Shown: positions 1 to 11,759, counted from the first letter of the stretch. The stretch: 64,000 bases of DNA from Protula sp. h YS-2021 (GCA_949752745.1 OX457032.1:8136271-8200270), one strand, 5' to 3'. The notes: generated from the letters alone by a model not told the origin. Made by a program: numbers and translations.

Positions 1-99
1 TGCCTTAGACTTTGCTGTAGGTATTGTCTCAGGCTTTGCTATAAAATTTTCTGCAGGCATTGCCATAGATGGTAGTTGTTGTTCACTCACTGTAGACAT
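1..99 (-). CDS. Polinton accessory basic protein, N-terminus (partial)
   Basis: The start codon is the CAT at 97-99 on the plus strand. The reading frame runs off the left edge of the window and begins MSTVSEQQLPSM, nearly the same as the start of the protein at 46,098 (MSGVSEQQLPSM), followed by the same Pro/Lys/Glu/Thr-rich repeats. Function is unknown. The complete homologue ends in a strongly basic, nuclear-localisation-like tail. Only about 33 codons are visible, so whether this copy is intact cannot be judged. Confidence 0.5.
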   Translation of the reverse strand, partial: MSTVSEQQLPSMAMPAENFIAKPETIPTAKSKA

Positions 100-149
100 G
101 TTCACTCTTCAGTATCTTGATACAGAATGTACGTTATGTCTGAGGACAG

Positions 150-175
150 ATGCCTTTTATGCTCTATAGTGAGTT
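150..175 (-). promoter_or_regulatory. TATA-type promoter of the accessory gene
   Basis: On the minus strand this reads CTATAGAGCATAAAAGGC, about 55-75 bases before the start codon at 99. It corresponds to the duplicated TATA box at 46,029-46,042 and to the GCATAAAAGGC at about 17,640. Conservation in three elements supports a real promoter. Confidence 0.5.
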
Positions 176-182
176 GTCTTAC

Positions 183-262
183 TATGTTGAACAACAACAT
201 GTTGAACATGTTGAACAGCTTGTTGAACAACAACTTGCTGAACATGTTGAACATATCATGCC
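183..262. repeat. Short TTGAACATG array
   Basis: A small array of 9-bp TTGAACATG and related 15-bp units. It replaces the 3' half of the zinc-finger coding sequence, which breaks off at about 263. Confidence 0.8.
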
Positions 263-603
263 AAACAGAGTCTATTTCTAACTCACTTTCAGAGTCTGTT
301 TCTGACTCACTTTCAGAACTCCTGTCATCAGCATTCTTACCACACGTCTCCATATGTTTGTGCAAAGCTTCTTCGCTGTTGTATAATGCACCACATTCTG
401 TACAAGCATGTGCATTCTTTTCAGCTATGTTGACGCTTTGACTTTCCATAGAAGACTCATCTAAAGTTTCCGTGAAAGGTAGTTTTACAGGGTTCTCCAT
501 ATCCGATTCTTCATCCACTTCTGAAGTGTGAGCAACCTTTAAGTGTCTTTTAAGACTTTGTGGCAAATTGTAAGATTTTCGAACAAATGTTGCATTTATA
601 CAT
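263..603 (-). pseudogene. Zinc-finger protein relic (Polinton accessory)
   Basis: Homologous to the intact 251-residue zinc-finger protein at 47,215-47,970. The start codon is at 601-603 (minus). An extra base in the first finger shifts the frame, so the continuous frame starts only inside that finger (PQSLKRHLKVAH). The second, C2HC-like finger (CTECGALYNSEEALHKHMETC) and the Asp/Glu/Ser-rich linker remain. The acidic C-terminal half is missing and is replaced by the array at 183-262. Confidence 0.7.
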
Positions 604-664
604 CCTTTCGGTTCAACCTACACTATTCACATGATGAGAAAGTCTTTAAACATAGCTTTACATA

Positions 665-790
665 CAACTTGTTGAACAACAACTTGTTGAACATGTTGAA
701 AAACATGTTGAACAACAACATGTTGAACGTGTTGAACAACATGTTGAACAACTTGTTGAACAATTTGTTGAACAATTGTTGAACTTGTTA
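665..790. repeat. TTGAACATG / TTGAACAAC array
   Basis: A 9-15-bp tandem array built from TTGAACATG and TTGAACAAC units, matching the longer arrays in both arms of the complete element (45,490-45,870 and 48,037-48,440). Neighbouring units create the palindrome AACATGTT repeatedly. Confidence 0.85.
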
Positions 791-799
791 AAAAAAATT

Positions 800-1375
800 A
801 TTGAACAATACCATGACGTAATATGTTCTTAAAAAATAAATAATTCAAACACGTGTTTCGAATGGGGCTTGCCAAAAACTAAATTTGTTAAATGTGCTTT
901 AGAACTCTGATTTTTACCCTACTACACCATGGTAAAATGTTCAAACTTATTTTATACATTATATGTTTTCCAAAAACTACATTTGTTAAATGTGCTTTAG
1001 AAGTGTCATTTTCCAACTACTATAACATAAAACATAACATTGGGCTTAATGTAGGGAAAATCCCATTCCTTCTCAAATTTATTGATCGTTTCACGCTCTG
1101 AACGAGTGCACTCTGAAATTTATCGATCGGTTTCCTCCCACACTCTGAGACCTTTCATATACTTATTCCTATGCTGTGTGTGTGTGTGTGTGTGTGTGGT
1201 TATTGTAATGGAACCATTGAAATATGACTAATTAAATATTATCAGTGAAAATAGACATAGAAATGTAGTTACTATGTAAAAAAAAAAGTCATAGAGTCAC
1301 ATAATGTCACAGAGTCACATGATGTAACAGTCACATGTTGTCACATAATGTTACAGAGTCACAAAAGTGAACAAA
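800..1375. repeat. Polinton terminal-arm segment
   Basis: Diverged copy of the arm segment at about 48,470-49,145 (inverted at 44,770-45,460). Shared blocks include the CCATGGTAAAATG stretch, the CATTCCTTCTCAAAT stretch, the ACTCTGAGACCTTTCAT stretch, a (TG)n tract at 1,171-1,198, and the ATGTCACAGAGTCACAT repeats at 1,290-1,370. No gene is visible. Confidence 0.65.
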
Positions 1376-2255
1376 AACCAACAATGTGTAGAATTGTCTG
1401 AAACGGATAAATATGCAAAAATCGCAACTTCGACCCCAGGGGGGGAGGGGGGAGGTCAACCCAAAAAACCAAAAATGTTTAGAATTGTCTGAAACGGATA
1501 AATATGCACAAATCACAAATTCCACCCCGGGAGGGGGGGGGGGGTGGGGGGGAGGTCAACCCAAAAAACCAAAAATGTTTAGAATTGTCTGAAACGGATA
1601 AATATGCACAAATCGCAAATTCGACCCCCGGCGGGGGGGGGGGGGGGGAGGTCAACCCAAAAAACCAAAAATGTTTAGAATTGTCTGAAACGGATAAATA
1701 TGCACAAATCACAAAATCGACCCCCGGGGGGTGGGGGGGGGGGGGTCGACCCAAAAAAAAACAAAACAAAAATGTTTAGAATTGTCTGAAACGGATAAAT
1801 ATGCACAAATCGCAAATTCGACCCCCGGCGGGGGGGGGGGGGGGGGAGGTCAACCCAAAAAACCAAAAATGTTTAGAATTGTCTGAAACGGATAAATACG
1901 CACAAATCGCAAATTCGACCCCGGGAGGGGGGGGGGGAGGTCGACCCAAAAACCCAAAAATGTTCAGAATTGTCTGAAACGGATAAATATGCACAAATCA
2001 CAAAATCGACCCCCGGGGGGTGGGGGGGGGGGTCGACCCAAAAAAAAAACAAACAAAAATGTTTAGAATTGTCTGAAACGGGTAATATGCAAAAATTGCA
2101 AATTCGATCCCCAGGGGGGGGGGGGCTGGGGGGGGGGAGTGGGGGGGAGGTCAACCCAAAAAACCAAAAATGTTTAGAATTGTCTGAAACGGCTAAATAT
2201 GTAAAAATCGAAAATTCGACCCGGGGGGGGGAGGGGGAGGGGGGAGGTCGACTTA
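1376..2255. repeat. Tandem array, nine units of about 97 bp, with G-runs
   Basis: Nine units spaced 90-110 bp apart, each with the core GTCTGAAACGGATAAATATG, then a CAAATCGCAAATTCGACC-like stretch and a variable run of 8-18 G. The core occurs once, in the matching orientation, near the right end of the complete element (about 49,945) and inverted near the left ends (about 15,165 and 43,950). The array is therefore a local amplification of a Polinton subterminal unit. Confidence 0.85.
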
Positions 2256-2921
2256 CTCTGTGCCTGCTGCCTCTCTCTCCCTGTGAGAAAGTCTCACGGT
2301 TTGCCTGTTACTTTAATTGTTTTAGTGTAATTGTTTATCACGCTGTGAACTTTGTCATTTCTTGATTTTTGCCACCTGTCCTGTAGCAAACCGATTTTGC
2401 ATGTGATCAAATTGCTATGTGTAACTTAGCCTGCTGACTTGATAGAATGTTGCTCGCCTAGGGGGGGGGGGGAGGGGGGAGGGGTGGTCTGGAATCCTTG
2501 TTTTTACCCTACTCATATGTCATACTAAAGTGGTTTTGTTTGCGCATTCATACTGATGTGGTTTTATTTGCATATGTCATACTGATATGATTTTGTTTGC
2601 GTATTCATAATGATGTGGTTTTGTTTGCATATGGCATACTGGTGTGGTTTTGTTTGCTGATGCTGGTGTATAGTTGTCTTACTGTAGGATTTCTTACTTT
2701 GACACACGTTTGTTCGACTGCGGTGTGTGAGATTGTTTACTTGCACCGTTGTTATCTTATGTTCTTTGATGTCCCAAAGGTGTTCAGTTTTGCGGTGCGA
2801 CTTTTACCGACGCCCCACCGTTGTTTTCTTAAGTCTAGTGATTGTGTTTACTTTGCGCCGCCGCTCTGTGATATACGTTTGTTTGCTTGTATATAACGTT
2901 TCATGTTTTTGACATTGTCAG
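2256..2921. other. Intron sequence upstream of the SEFIR exon
   Basis: No gene is recognised. It contains a G-run (2,461-2,485), five tandem units of 28-29 bp at 2,518-2,670 (core GATGTGGTTTTGTTTGC), and a 3' splice site ending at 2,921. Confidence 0.6.
2518..2670. repeat. Minisatellite, five units of 28-29 bp
   Basis: Units share the core TCATACTGATGTGGTTTTG, with single-base differences between copies. Confidence 0.8.
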
Positions 2922-3332
2922 GCTGATTTCGTCCTGGTGTGCATATCGCCCACGTACAACCACCTGGTGAAACACGAGAGGCTGCGCCGCGAGCGGGAAA
3001 CACCAATCCACACAAATCAGGCCCCATTGCTTTATAAAATGATGCAAAAAGAATTCAAGAAAAACAATTATACCAACAACCGATTCATCCCAGTACTAAT
3101 CTCCGGGGCGCGTCTGGAGGATGCACCTGAATGGTTTAAGCGGATATGCCCTAAAGAGACATTCTATAAGTATCCGGAACAGTTGCGTAACTTGTTGTAC
3201 CACCTGTCAAGGCCGGACAAGGTCATGGATCGCTTTATGAAGAAGCAGAGTTTGACGAAACCTTTTATGAGTGACCCACCGAAAGTGGTGAAGAAGGTGG
3301 TGAAGGAGAAATGTTCGCTACAATCAATGTAA
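2922..3332 (+). CDS. TRAF3IP2-like: SEFIR-domain adaptor (ACT1/CIKS-like), terminal exon
   Basis: A splice acceptor (TTGACATTGTCAG) ends at 2,921 and an open frame of 136 codons runs to TAA at 3,330-3,332. The protein starts ADFVLVCISPTYNHL, contains a LYKMMQKEF helix and the strand NNRFIPVLISGA, followed by PEWFKR and YKYPEQLRNLLYHLSRP. This order matches the C-terminal half of the SEFIR domain of ACT1/CIKS (TRAF3IP2), the cytoplasmic adaptor that joins IL-17 receptors by SEFIR-SEFIR contact. The tail after about residue 105 is Lys-rich and family-specific. Upstream exons with the rest of the domain lie outside the window, so other domains are unknown. An IL-17 receptor SEFIR is the main alternative, but the ending shortly after the domain fits the adaptor better. 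Confidence 0.75.
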   Translation, partial: ADFVLVCISPTYNHLVKHERLRRERETPIHTNQAPLLYKMMQKEFKKNNYTNNRFIPVLISGARLEDAPEWFKRICPKETFYKYPEQLRNLLYHLSRPDKVMDRFMKKQSLTKPFMSDPPKVVKKVVKEKCSLQSM

Positions 3333-3339
3333 AGGCAGC

Positions 3340-4045
3340 CGACCGAGATGACACTGGCACGAGTGACACAACTGACGCTGGCACATGACTGTGACCCAGA
3401 TAACACTTGCACGACTGTGACCCAGCTAACACTGGCCTGATTGTGAGTCAGATAACACTGGCACGATTGTGAGCCAGATGACACTGGCACGATTGTGAGC
3501 CAGATGACACTGGTACGATTGTGAGCCAGATGACACTGGCACGATTATGAATTGTATAGCACTGGCACAATTATGAGTGAGATTAGACTGGCACGATTGT
3601 GACCCAGGTAACACTGGCACGATTGTGAGTCAGATGACACTGGCACGATTGTGATCCAGATAACACTGGCACGATTGTGACCCAGATAACACTGGCACGA
3701 TTGTGATCCATATGACACTGGCGCGATTGTGAGTCAGATGACACTGACACGACTGTGAGCCAGATAACACTGGCACGATTGTGACCCAGGTAACACTGGC
3801 ACGATTGTGAGTCAGATGACACTGGCACGATTGTGATCCAGATAACACTGGCACGATTGTGACCCAGATAACACTGGCACGATTGTGATCCATATGACAC
3901 TGGCGCGATTGTGAGTCAGATGACACTGACACGACTGTGAGCCAGATAACACTGGCACGATTGTGAGCCAGATGACACTGGCACGATTGTGAGCCAGATG
4001 ACACTGGCACGATTGTGAGCCAGATAACACTGACACAATTACGGC
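3340..4045. repeat. 26-bp minisatellite in the likely 3' UTR
   Basis: About 27 units of 26 bp, core CTGGCACGATTGTGAGCCAG, with alternating GAGCCAG, GACCCAG, GATCCAG and GAGTCAG variants. A higher-order repeat is visible: 3,600-3,770 and 3,785-3,950 are almost identical blocks. It begins 8 bases after the SEFIR stop codon and ends before the AATAAA at 4,231, so it probably lies in the transcript's 3' UTR. Confidence 0.85.
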
Positions 4046-4230
4046 CATATGGTACTTGCAGACGAGTCACTTTGTCACGTGATCATGTCGTTCGTCAAGC
4101 GTGTGTCTCAGCGTGGGTTCCCCTACGAGGAATGCTTTCCTCTGGTCCTACATTTTGTTAACGCCGCCTGAGAAAAATACTACAGCTGATTTTTGAGTTA
4201 ACGTTAAAACCTACTTGTTCACTTGACAGC

Positions 4231-4236
4231 AATAAA
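4231..4236 (+). promoter_or_regulatory. Candidate polyadenylation signal of the SEFIR gene
   Basis: The first canonical AATAAA after the stop codon at 3,332, followed by GT/T-rich sequence (GATTGTCAGTTTAG). It would give a 3' UTR of about 0.9 kb containing the minisatellite. No transcript evidence is available. Confidence 0.4.
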
Positions 4237-4339
4237 AACTGATTGTCAGTTTAGAATATTCTTTAAAAAAATATCTCCCCCCCCCCTCCAAAAAAAAAAT
4301 AATAATAAAAAAAAATAAAGAAAAGAAACTGGGTAAGAA

Positions 4340-4815
4340 TAATTTGACGTGCTGTGACCTGAGGCCACTTATGGGCAAGGTCCGTGATCGGCGTGTGGGC
4401 TGTACGTCGGTCAGGTTGGTTGAAGAGGTCGTGCGTGACTTGTGGTTGAATGCCCTTGCTATGTTTGTTTGTTGTATGTCATGTACTCATCTACAAAATA
4501 TCGTGATTACACAGGCGATAGACCATAGACAATAACTGACATATATTTACTATTATGAAGCCACATGAACTAGACGGACTTTAAGAAAATATTGACTTTC
4601 AGGTCAACATTTGCCAACAGGTTAGTACAATATCTTCATACTGACTGGAAACAAGTCAATATATGCTGTGTTTACATGACTTAACTATAGAGTTTGGTCG
4701 CATATAGCTGTATCCATCGAAATTCGCTATTTGTTTAGGTCAGTGTCAGCGGCCCAGACAATATCCTTGGACATTATATATATATTGTCCACTTTGTTAT
4801 ATATTTACAACAAAG
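4340..4815. other. Gene-free stretch
   Basis: Unique-looking AT-rich sequence with no gene, RNA or repeat that I can recognise, preceded by a poly-C/poly-A tract at 4,276-4,322. Confidence 0.5.
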
Positions 4816-4817
4816 TG

Positions 4818-4946
<129 letters not shown>

Positions 4947-4949
4947 AAA

Positions 4950-6875
4950 GAGAGAGTCTAATTTTGATAAAATTGAAATATGTCAGAAATGTTTGTCTGA
5001 TAAATATTGTACACGAACGGGTATGTGTGACTGATTTGTATTGAAATACTAGTTTTTGTGTAGGAAAGGGAAATAAGACTTATCTTTTGCTATGTGTAGT
5101 TTTCTCCATATCTTGCCTCACTGCAGCTGAGGCATAAAAAGTACACAAAATCTAAGAAGCTTTTTTTCATTTTGTGATGTGTCACGACTAAGCTGAAAAG
5201 TGTGTTATTTGCTTGCTTAGAACATCGACCTCAGGTGGCATGTTTGTACGCTGGAGCACGCGTCGCTGTAGTTCGTTCAAGGGTGGAGTGAGTTTGGAAA
5301 GGGATGATGGTGGGGTGTTGGGGGAGGAGGGTGAGTGAGTTATTTAAAGGGAAGTGTCGTGTCTAGGAAGATGCTGGCGTTTTGTGACGTCAGGTGTATA
5401 TGTGTTTACAATAAAAACAACAAATTACTGTGACGTAATGAAGACCGTATGCGTTCAGGTACCAATGTTATTGTAAGAGGAGAAAAATTAAAACGTGCTC
5501 GTTAGAAATATCATTATTTATGGGCGGTGCTGTGTTATGTATTCAGGTATACTGTTGTCTACAGAATTACGTTTCACGTAGTTTATATTGCTTTTAACAG
5601 AGGTGAGGGGCCTCAGCTGTGTTACTTGTGCATTGGCATAGGCATTTATCTTGCAAAAGTCGACGATATCGGTGAAAGGGTTTATGAGATTCGCTATTAT
5701 ACGTGGAATCGTCCGTTGTGACTAAGGTTCTATCTGGGTCTGACTAAGCCGGTATGATTATGTCCCGTGCTACGCGAACAGCTGCACAGTCAGGCTGTCA
5801 AAAAACAACTCAAGTTACTTTCATGGCCAGTACGCTAGAAAAGTGGTGTGTATAGCTTTGTATTATCTGTGAAAATGTGCACATAAAATCTGTTAGATTT
5901 TTGTGTGTAAGAAATGTTTTTGGGTGTTATTGTTGTCTGTTGTAGATAAATAATGTTATTGTTAGTCGTTATTTTTATGCGTGATCCCAGACTCGTTAAC
6001 AATTTTATATTGATGTGAAAAAATAACCGATTTTCTGATTCCGTTGAGAGAGTCGGCTCGTTTAAAATGAGGAACTTGCTGAAATAATGAAGCAATACTG
6101 TGTTGTTTTTGTGTCCATCGTCCTGTGTATGTGTATGAAGGTGTATGTGTGTGTGTGTTTGTGTTAGGGTGTGAGGGAATATATGCGATCGACCGTGTGT
6201 CGGTCTGTCATCAACAGCTTGTTAACACGATAACTTGAAAACTGCTGCAAGGATTTTAATGAAACTTGGTGTGTAGCTTCTATGGGAGCAAACACAGATC
6301 GGTTTTGTAAATGGGCGAGGTTCGTCTAAGGAAAATGGACCAGCTGGACTTGGAAATTTTCAGCTCTTGATTAGACTGTTCATGGCCGTGTTTAACTGAT
6401 GGGGGGCCTGTGGGGAATATGTGGGCTATGCACACTGCCCTAGTTTTCTGTTTGCAAATATTCACGAAAAATACAGGCTAATTTAATTAGTTGCACAACT
6501 TCATTTCCAGACTAACAAAAGTTTTTATGATATGAAAACAATAATAACATCCTAGAACACTCTGTACGGTGAAATATGAACTTGTATGATTAAGATTGAT
6601 TATGAAGTGCTGTCCTGCGTTGTGTAAACTATGGCTTAATGCTGAGGAAAAATGAATAAAAATAAAGAAGAATAAAGTGAAACTAGAAGCACTTTTCTTG
6701 TTTTCTTTTCTATTGCAGATGAAATCCCATGTAATTCTTTTCTAATGCGTCAGTTTTTCATGATGGATTCAGCCGATCATCACGACAGTTGACATAAATA
6801 TTTGAAATGTGGATTTTTGTGTGGAATTGATTCTGAACTCGATCCGAAATCCATTGACTTTCAAATCTCAGAAAT
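4950..6875. other. Gene-free stretch
   Basis: No convincing coding sequence. Short open frames here lack family features. A stretch at 6,205-6,330 (CGATAACTTGAAAACTGCTG and following) has the look of a dispersed repeat, with no second copy noticed in this window. Confidence 0.45.
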
Positions 6876-6878
6876 CGT

Positions 6879-7660
<782 letters not shown>

Positions 7661-7664
7661 TACA

Positions 7665-8620
7665 CCGGTGTAACTGAAAGGACAACCTCATTGCCTCGGA
7701 TGTTAGGCCAAAGATACGTATATCAGTTATTTTACTTTTGAATCAAACAATCAAATAGACTTGTTTTCAAAACAAAAAATGTTGTTTTACTTTTTTTGTT
7801 GAAGTTGAATGGGCTGCAACTCCTGCCAAAGACATTCGAAAGGGTCGCCACATTTTAATTATGATTGTATTTTTCTGCACTTCTAAAGGCTGATGCATTT
7901 TCCAAAGCCTTAGCGTTCGGGTTGCCCCTATACTTATACTGTTCAGAGTCCAGGGAATGTTGATTGAGGGGGTGAGATGGGAGGCGGAGGGTTGGGATGG
8001 AGTCGGTATGTTGCCATTCAACCTAAATTCTTATCCAGAGCCTCTTTATTGCAGTTTTAGGCATAAAAACCTTCTTCCCCTGAAGCTGGCACAAAGAGAA
8101 AAAATGGAAAATCTTTTTCTCTGTCCTTCTTGTAATAACTCGTCTGGCCAAGGCGTAATTAGGAGTGGCAAACAATCCCCGGGAGACCACGTTTCCAATG
8201 GGCGTTTTTCAGCAACAACAATAACAGTTATCAATACACACATTGATGAATAAATAAAAAGCAAATCTGTTAAGGTGTTCAAAGCTTTTGATTTTTACAG
8301 TGGCCCCTAAGAACGACAGATAAATACGTCATCATGTTGAACAAGGAAGTTTAAGTCGACTTTAGATAGGGAAGATTTATAAGATAATGTCAACTAGCAC
8401 ATTAATTTGTAACTTGAAAGGCTTTTAATAAGAAATGAAACATGTACTTTGGTCAGGTATTTTTTGTGTTATTTCTTGGTAAAGTCAAGAACTTTTGTTA
8501 TTTGCTGATATATGTGAATATCAGGCAGAACAGCAATACGCGGGAGTGGGGGAGGGAGGGGGTAGGGGTAGGGCAAAACTGTTCCCACTGAGGCATGACT
8601 TTCTTTTGTCTCACAAACCA
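7665..8620. other. Gene-free stretch
   Basis: No coding region, RNA or known repeat recognised. The short open frames have no protein-family features. Confidence 0.45.
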
Positions 8621-8627
8621 TAATGGC

Positions 8628-9097
8628 AGTTAGTCCAGCCCCTTTGGCGCTTCCCCCACACTCCGCGCGCCCCCTCTCCCTCCTCCTCCGCCCGCCCCTC
8701 GTCCTACCCCCCTCATCCTCCGCGCACCCCTTTCTCATCCGCCCTCCGCGCGCCCCTTTTCCCTCCGCCCTCCGTGTGCCCCTTTCCCTTCCCCTCCGCG
8801 CGACCTTCCGCGTGCTCCCTCTCCCCCCCCTCCGCACCCCTCGCCCTCCCCTCCCCTTCTCCTTCCGCACGCCCCCCTCCCCCCCTCCGCGCACCCGTTC
8901 TCCTTCCTCCTCCCCGCTCCACTCGCCCTCCCCTCTCCCTCCCCCCCCACCTCCGCGCGCCCCCTCTTCCTTCTCCTCTGCGCACATCTCGCCTTCCCCT
9001 TCCCCTTCCGTGCGCCCCTTCCCCCCCGTCCGCGCGCCCCTCCGCACTCTCCCTCCCCCTCCGCGCGCCCCCTTCCCTCCTCCTCCCGCTCACCAAC
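8628..9097. repeat. C+T-rich satellite with CCGCGCGCCCC units
   Basis: About 470 bp of almost pure pyrimidine on the plus strand, interrupted every 15-30 bases by CCGCGCGCCCC or CCGCGCACCCC. It is a degenerate minisatellite with strong strand asymmetry and regularly placed CpG clusters in an otherwise AT-rich region. Long Pro/Arg/Gly-rich open frames on both strands are compositional. Confidence 0.85.
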
Positions 9098-9419
9098 TGA
9101 ATTCCATACAATGAGCTATTTAAACTTCCTTGTTTGCCTTATCCGATTTTGCAAACTACGTGCCAAAATAAAAAGTGGGTCAGTTTTTTAAAGCTAAAGA
9201 TAGGCCAAAATAATCTTTCTCATGACCTGTAGGGAATGTCAGAAATATTTTTAGTGAATGATCCACAGCATATGATTTCAGCTTGACATAGTTCTTTAGA
9301 AATTGCAGAAAAAAACACACAAATCAAAAATAAACTAGACCGTTTTCACTACCGAGCAGCAAAAATACACTTGGTTGCCACAAAAGTATAATTCTGAACT
9401 CTTAATGTCTTACATATCG

Positions 9420-9650
9420 GTGTTTAGGCCCAAAGGGTAGAAAATAAGCTCAAAATCTCTATCCGTTTTCGAGGTAATGATCCACTTCCAGTTTTTGACC
9501 TTGACCAGGACCGAGGATCACCGAGATACCGCTTATATATCGTCTTTTAGGCCCAAAATAAGCTCAAAATTGTTCTAATCTCTAACCGTTTTTCGAGATA
9601 ATGGTTTTTGACATTGACCATGACCTAGAATGTCACTCGTTCTCTAAGGT
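9420..9650. repeat. Dispersed repeat, two tandem copies
   Basis: Copies at about 9,425-9,545 and 9,548-9,650 share GCCCAAA...AAATAAGCTCAAAAT and CCGTTTTCGAGGTAATG followed by TTTTGACCTTGACC. A diverged pair of the same family lies at about 60,095-60,345. Class unknown. Confidence 0.6.
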
Positions 9651-9654
9651 CATG

Positions 9655-10365
9655 GTTAAAAAAGCGGATTGTACGGCGGTTAATCACCTTCTATCAGTGA
9701 GTCAAACTTAATCACTCTTTAGCAATTGGGAAAAACCCAAACGCAGCAGCCAACTTGAACTTGCATACGCATGCTGTGATGGCTATCACTGTAGAGAGTT
9801 GAGCGATCAATACACCGAGGCTGATATCATGCCAGTTAAATGAAAGCGTTTGCTGGCATATAGTGGGCGTAAGTGGCAACATTTCAATGTCCATTTTTAC
9901 ATATTAAATATTAATGAATTTCTTTAAAAAATAAGCTGGACCAAGTACACATTCTACATTATATCTCTGCCAAATTTGGTCGTCCTAGCCCTAGCAGTCT
10001 CAGAGGAGTTTGCGTGACAAGGTTTTAAAATTTTAAATTTCCCTGTCCATTTTTGCACTTAAACTATTAATGAATTTCTTTAAGAGATTGAGCTGAACCA
10101 ACCAGACCAACCTAGGATAGGAAGATAATCACATTCTTCGCTAAATGAAACGCTTATAGACACATAAATAGCAAAATGGGAGAGTATTGGGTCGGGGTGA
10201 CATCAGAGTCTCGGTGTGGCATCAGAGCTCTGCGGGGTGGCAGGAGAGCTTTTTGCATGTTAAAACGCGTTTCTGCATCCCAGAGGTTTCTTCAGACCTC
10301 AGATAGAAAGAAAATCACATTATTCGGCCAGAGCAGGAGTATTTCTGGCTATGACCACTAGTGCT
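9655..10365. other. Gene-free stretch
   Basis: Non-coding. Related sentences around ATTAATGAATTTCTTTAA at about 9,905 and 10,068 suggest an old tandem duplication of about 160 bp. Confidence 0.4.
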
Positions 10366-10369
10366 GGAG

Positions 10370-11655
10370 TTGCTAATGTGATGACAAGATCATGGCGCGA
10401 CTCCACTCATCCAAGCAACGGGAATCAGATCTGCAACGTATAGATCTGCGGACAAAGAGCAACCCGCCAAAGGAACAGTGTAGATGCCCAGAGTAAAGTA
10501 AAACCAGACTCAGATGGCCTACTTATGGAAAAAGACCCTGAAACCTAACTGGTCTTCTGTAAAAAGAGATAGGGAGTTAAGACATTCCAGCATTTTGAGT
10601 CAACCAGAACTATTCCCTGTTCAAGACGTAAGAGAATGTCACTCTGGAAGCTTTGTGCCACGATTTAGCCCTGATGTCTCGCCTAGACGCCTCTGTGAGA
10701 GAACCACTTCCTCTAGGGGTCGCTTCAAGAAGCAGCACAGGGCGGAATGGTCACGCCACCACTTCCCTTCAGCCAAGAGACAGAGGCAACAGGAGGACAG
10801 TGCTACCAGCCACCATGCCTCACAGTAATATAGGTAGCAACGAACCAAGGCACAGCGTGGAGGTGAAGGACTCATCTGCAGGCGATGCCGTTCTTTTACC
10901 GCAGGATATGAGGGAGCTAATGAACTGTAAAAATTCTTGGCCGTAGCAGGAAGGCTAGGCTGTTTCTGCAAAGTCTGGGTAGAAATGGAGGTCCCGTGTT
11001 GAATATTCAACTGGCTCCGACAGAGCTATTTCCTCCCATTCAAGACAGACAACAGGGACAGATGCATTACAGTGCCTGTCTGTTCCAAAGCTCCAAAACA
11101 CATAGCCACCTCGTACAGCCAGGGCTCAGAACAGGATCAGGCTCTGCAAGATATGGTGCAAAAGCTTTAAAACAAAAGGGCTATACAGGAAATGCCAAAC
11201 TCCGAACAGGGTTTTTTCAGTCTGGTATTTCTGGTCCCCAAGAGAATACGTACGATCATTTGAGATGAAACTGCAAAGGTAATTAAGGAAATGATACAGA
11301 ACAGCAGTTAAGGGACGTCAATAGATTTATCAGATGCGCATACCTATATCCCAAATAAACCAGAAAACACAAATATCTGTGCTTTCAAATAAGGCTCTGG
11401 TTTCTGGCACTTCCATTCGGCCTACCCAGAGCAGCCCCTACATATTCTACATGTTGAAATCATGGGCTAGACTGCAGGGTACGCACGTATTTTTATACCT
11501 GGACGACAGGCTCCTAGCCCACAGCGAGTAGACCCAGGCCCTTGGACCCCTATGGAAAGAGCTTCTCCAAATGAATGACTCCACCCATGTGGTCGGAGCC
11601 TCCTCATGGTAAAATATGGCAGCGCTGGAGCCATGCTTGGATATGACTCCACTCA
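10370..11655 (+). pseudogene. DIRS-like retrotransposon relic (gag-like region + RT)
   Basis: The stretch 11,140-11,550 reads, across several frames, like the N-terminal and palm part of a DIRS/Ngaro-type reverse transcriptase: DQALQDMVQKL and NKRAIQEMPNSEQGFFS, then AYLYIPNKPEN, a palm segment matching the usual LPFGL region, and the catalytic YLDDRLLAHS with both Asp intact. DIRS elements normally also encode RNase H, a DAM-like methylase and a tyrosine recombinase; none is visible, so the 3' half is lost. The region 10,510-10,950 has two short open frames without recognisable domains and may be a decayed gag. Multiple stops and frameshifts make it non-functional. Confidence 0.55.
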
Positions 11656-11759
11656 TATGGGTTTTTAATTATTGTTCCCTCAGTATAATTCATTTTGCCT
11701 TTTAGTAATATATGGTATTGTGTATCGAGATTGTTAACTCGGTAAACACTCATTAAAAG

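Larger units (their letters stand above)
1..2255 (-). mobile_element. Polinton-derived terminal fragment
   Basis: Reading the minus strand from about 2,255 to 1, the order is: a tandem subterminal repeat block, a terminal-arm segment, a TTGAACATG array, the start of a zinc-finger gene, a second short array, then the promoter and start of a small basic-protein gene cut by the window edge. The same order of parts occurs in the terminal arm of the complete element at 43,730-50,143, so this is a diverged relative lying in the intron upstream of the SEFIR exon at 2,922. No clear terminus or target duplication is visible near 2,255. The Polinton assignment rests on homology to the complete element. 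Confidence 0.7.

Noticed and set aside
1376..2255. A CRISPR-like array with spaced repeats
   Set aside because: The spacers are G-runs and near-identical sequence, not unique; eukaryotic context.
3164..4070. Repeat-protein frames (SQSCQC type) on the minus strand
   Set aside because: Produced by the 26-bp minisatellite; the units read through only by chance of period, and the plus strand carries the real SEFIR exon at the left end.
8469..9114. Pro/Arg- and Gly/Arg-rich open frames up to 192 codons
   Set aside because: They arise from the pyrimidine-rich satellite on both strands at once; no domain and no start context.
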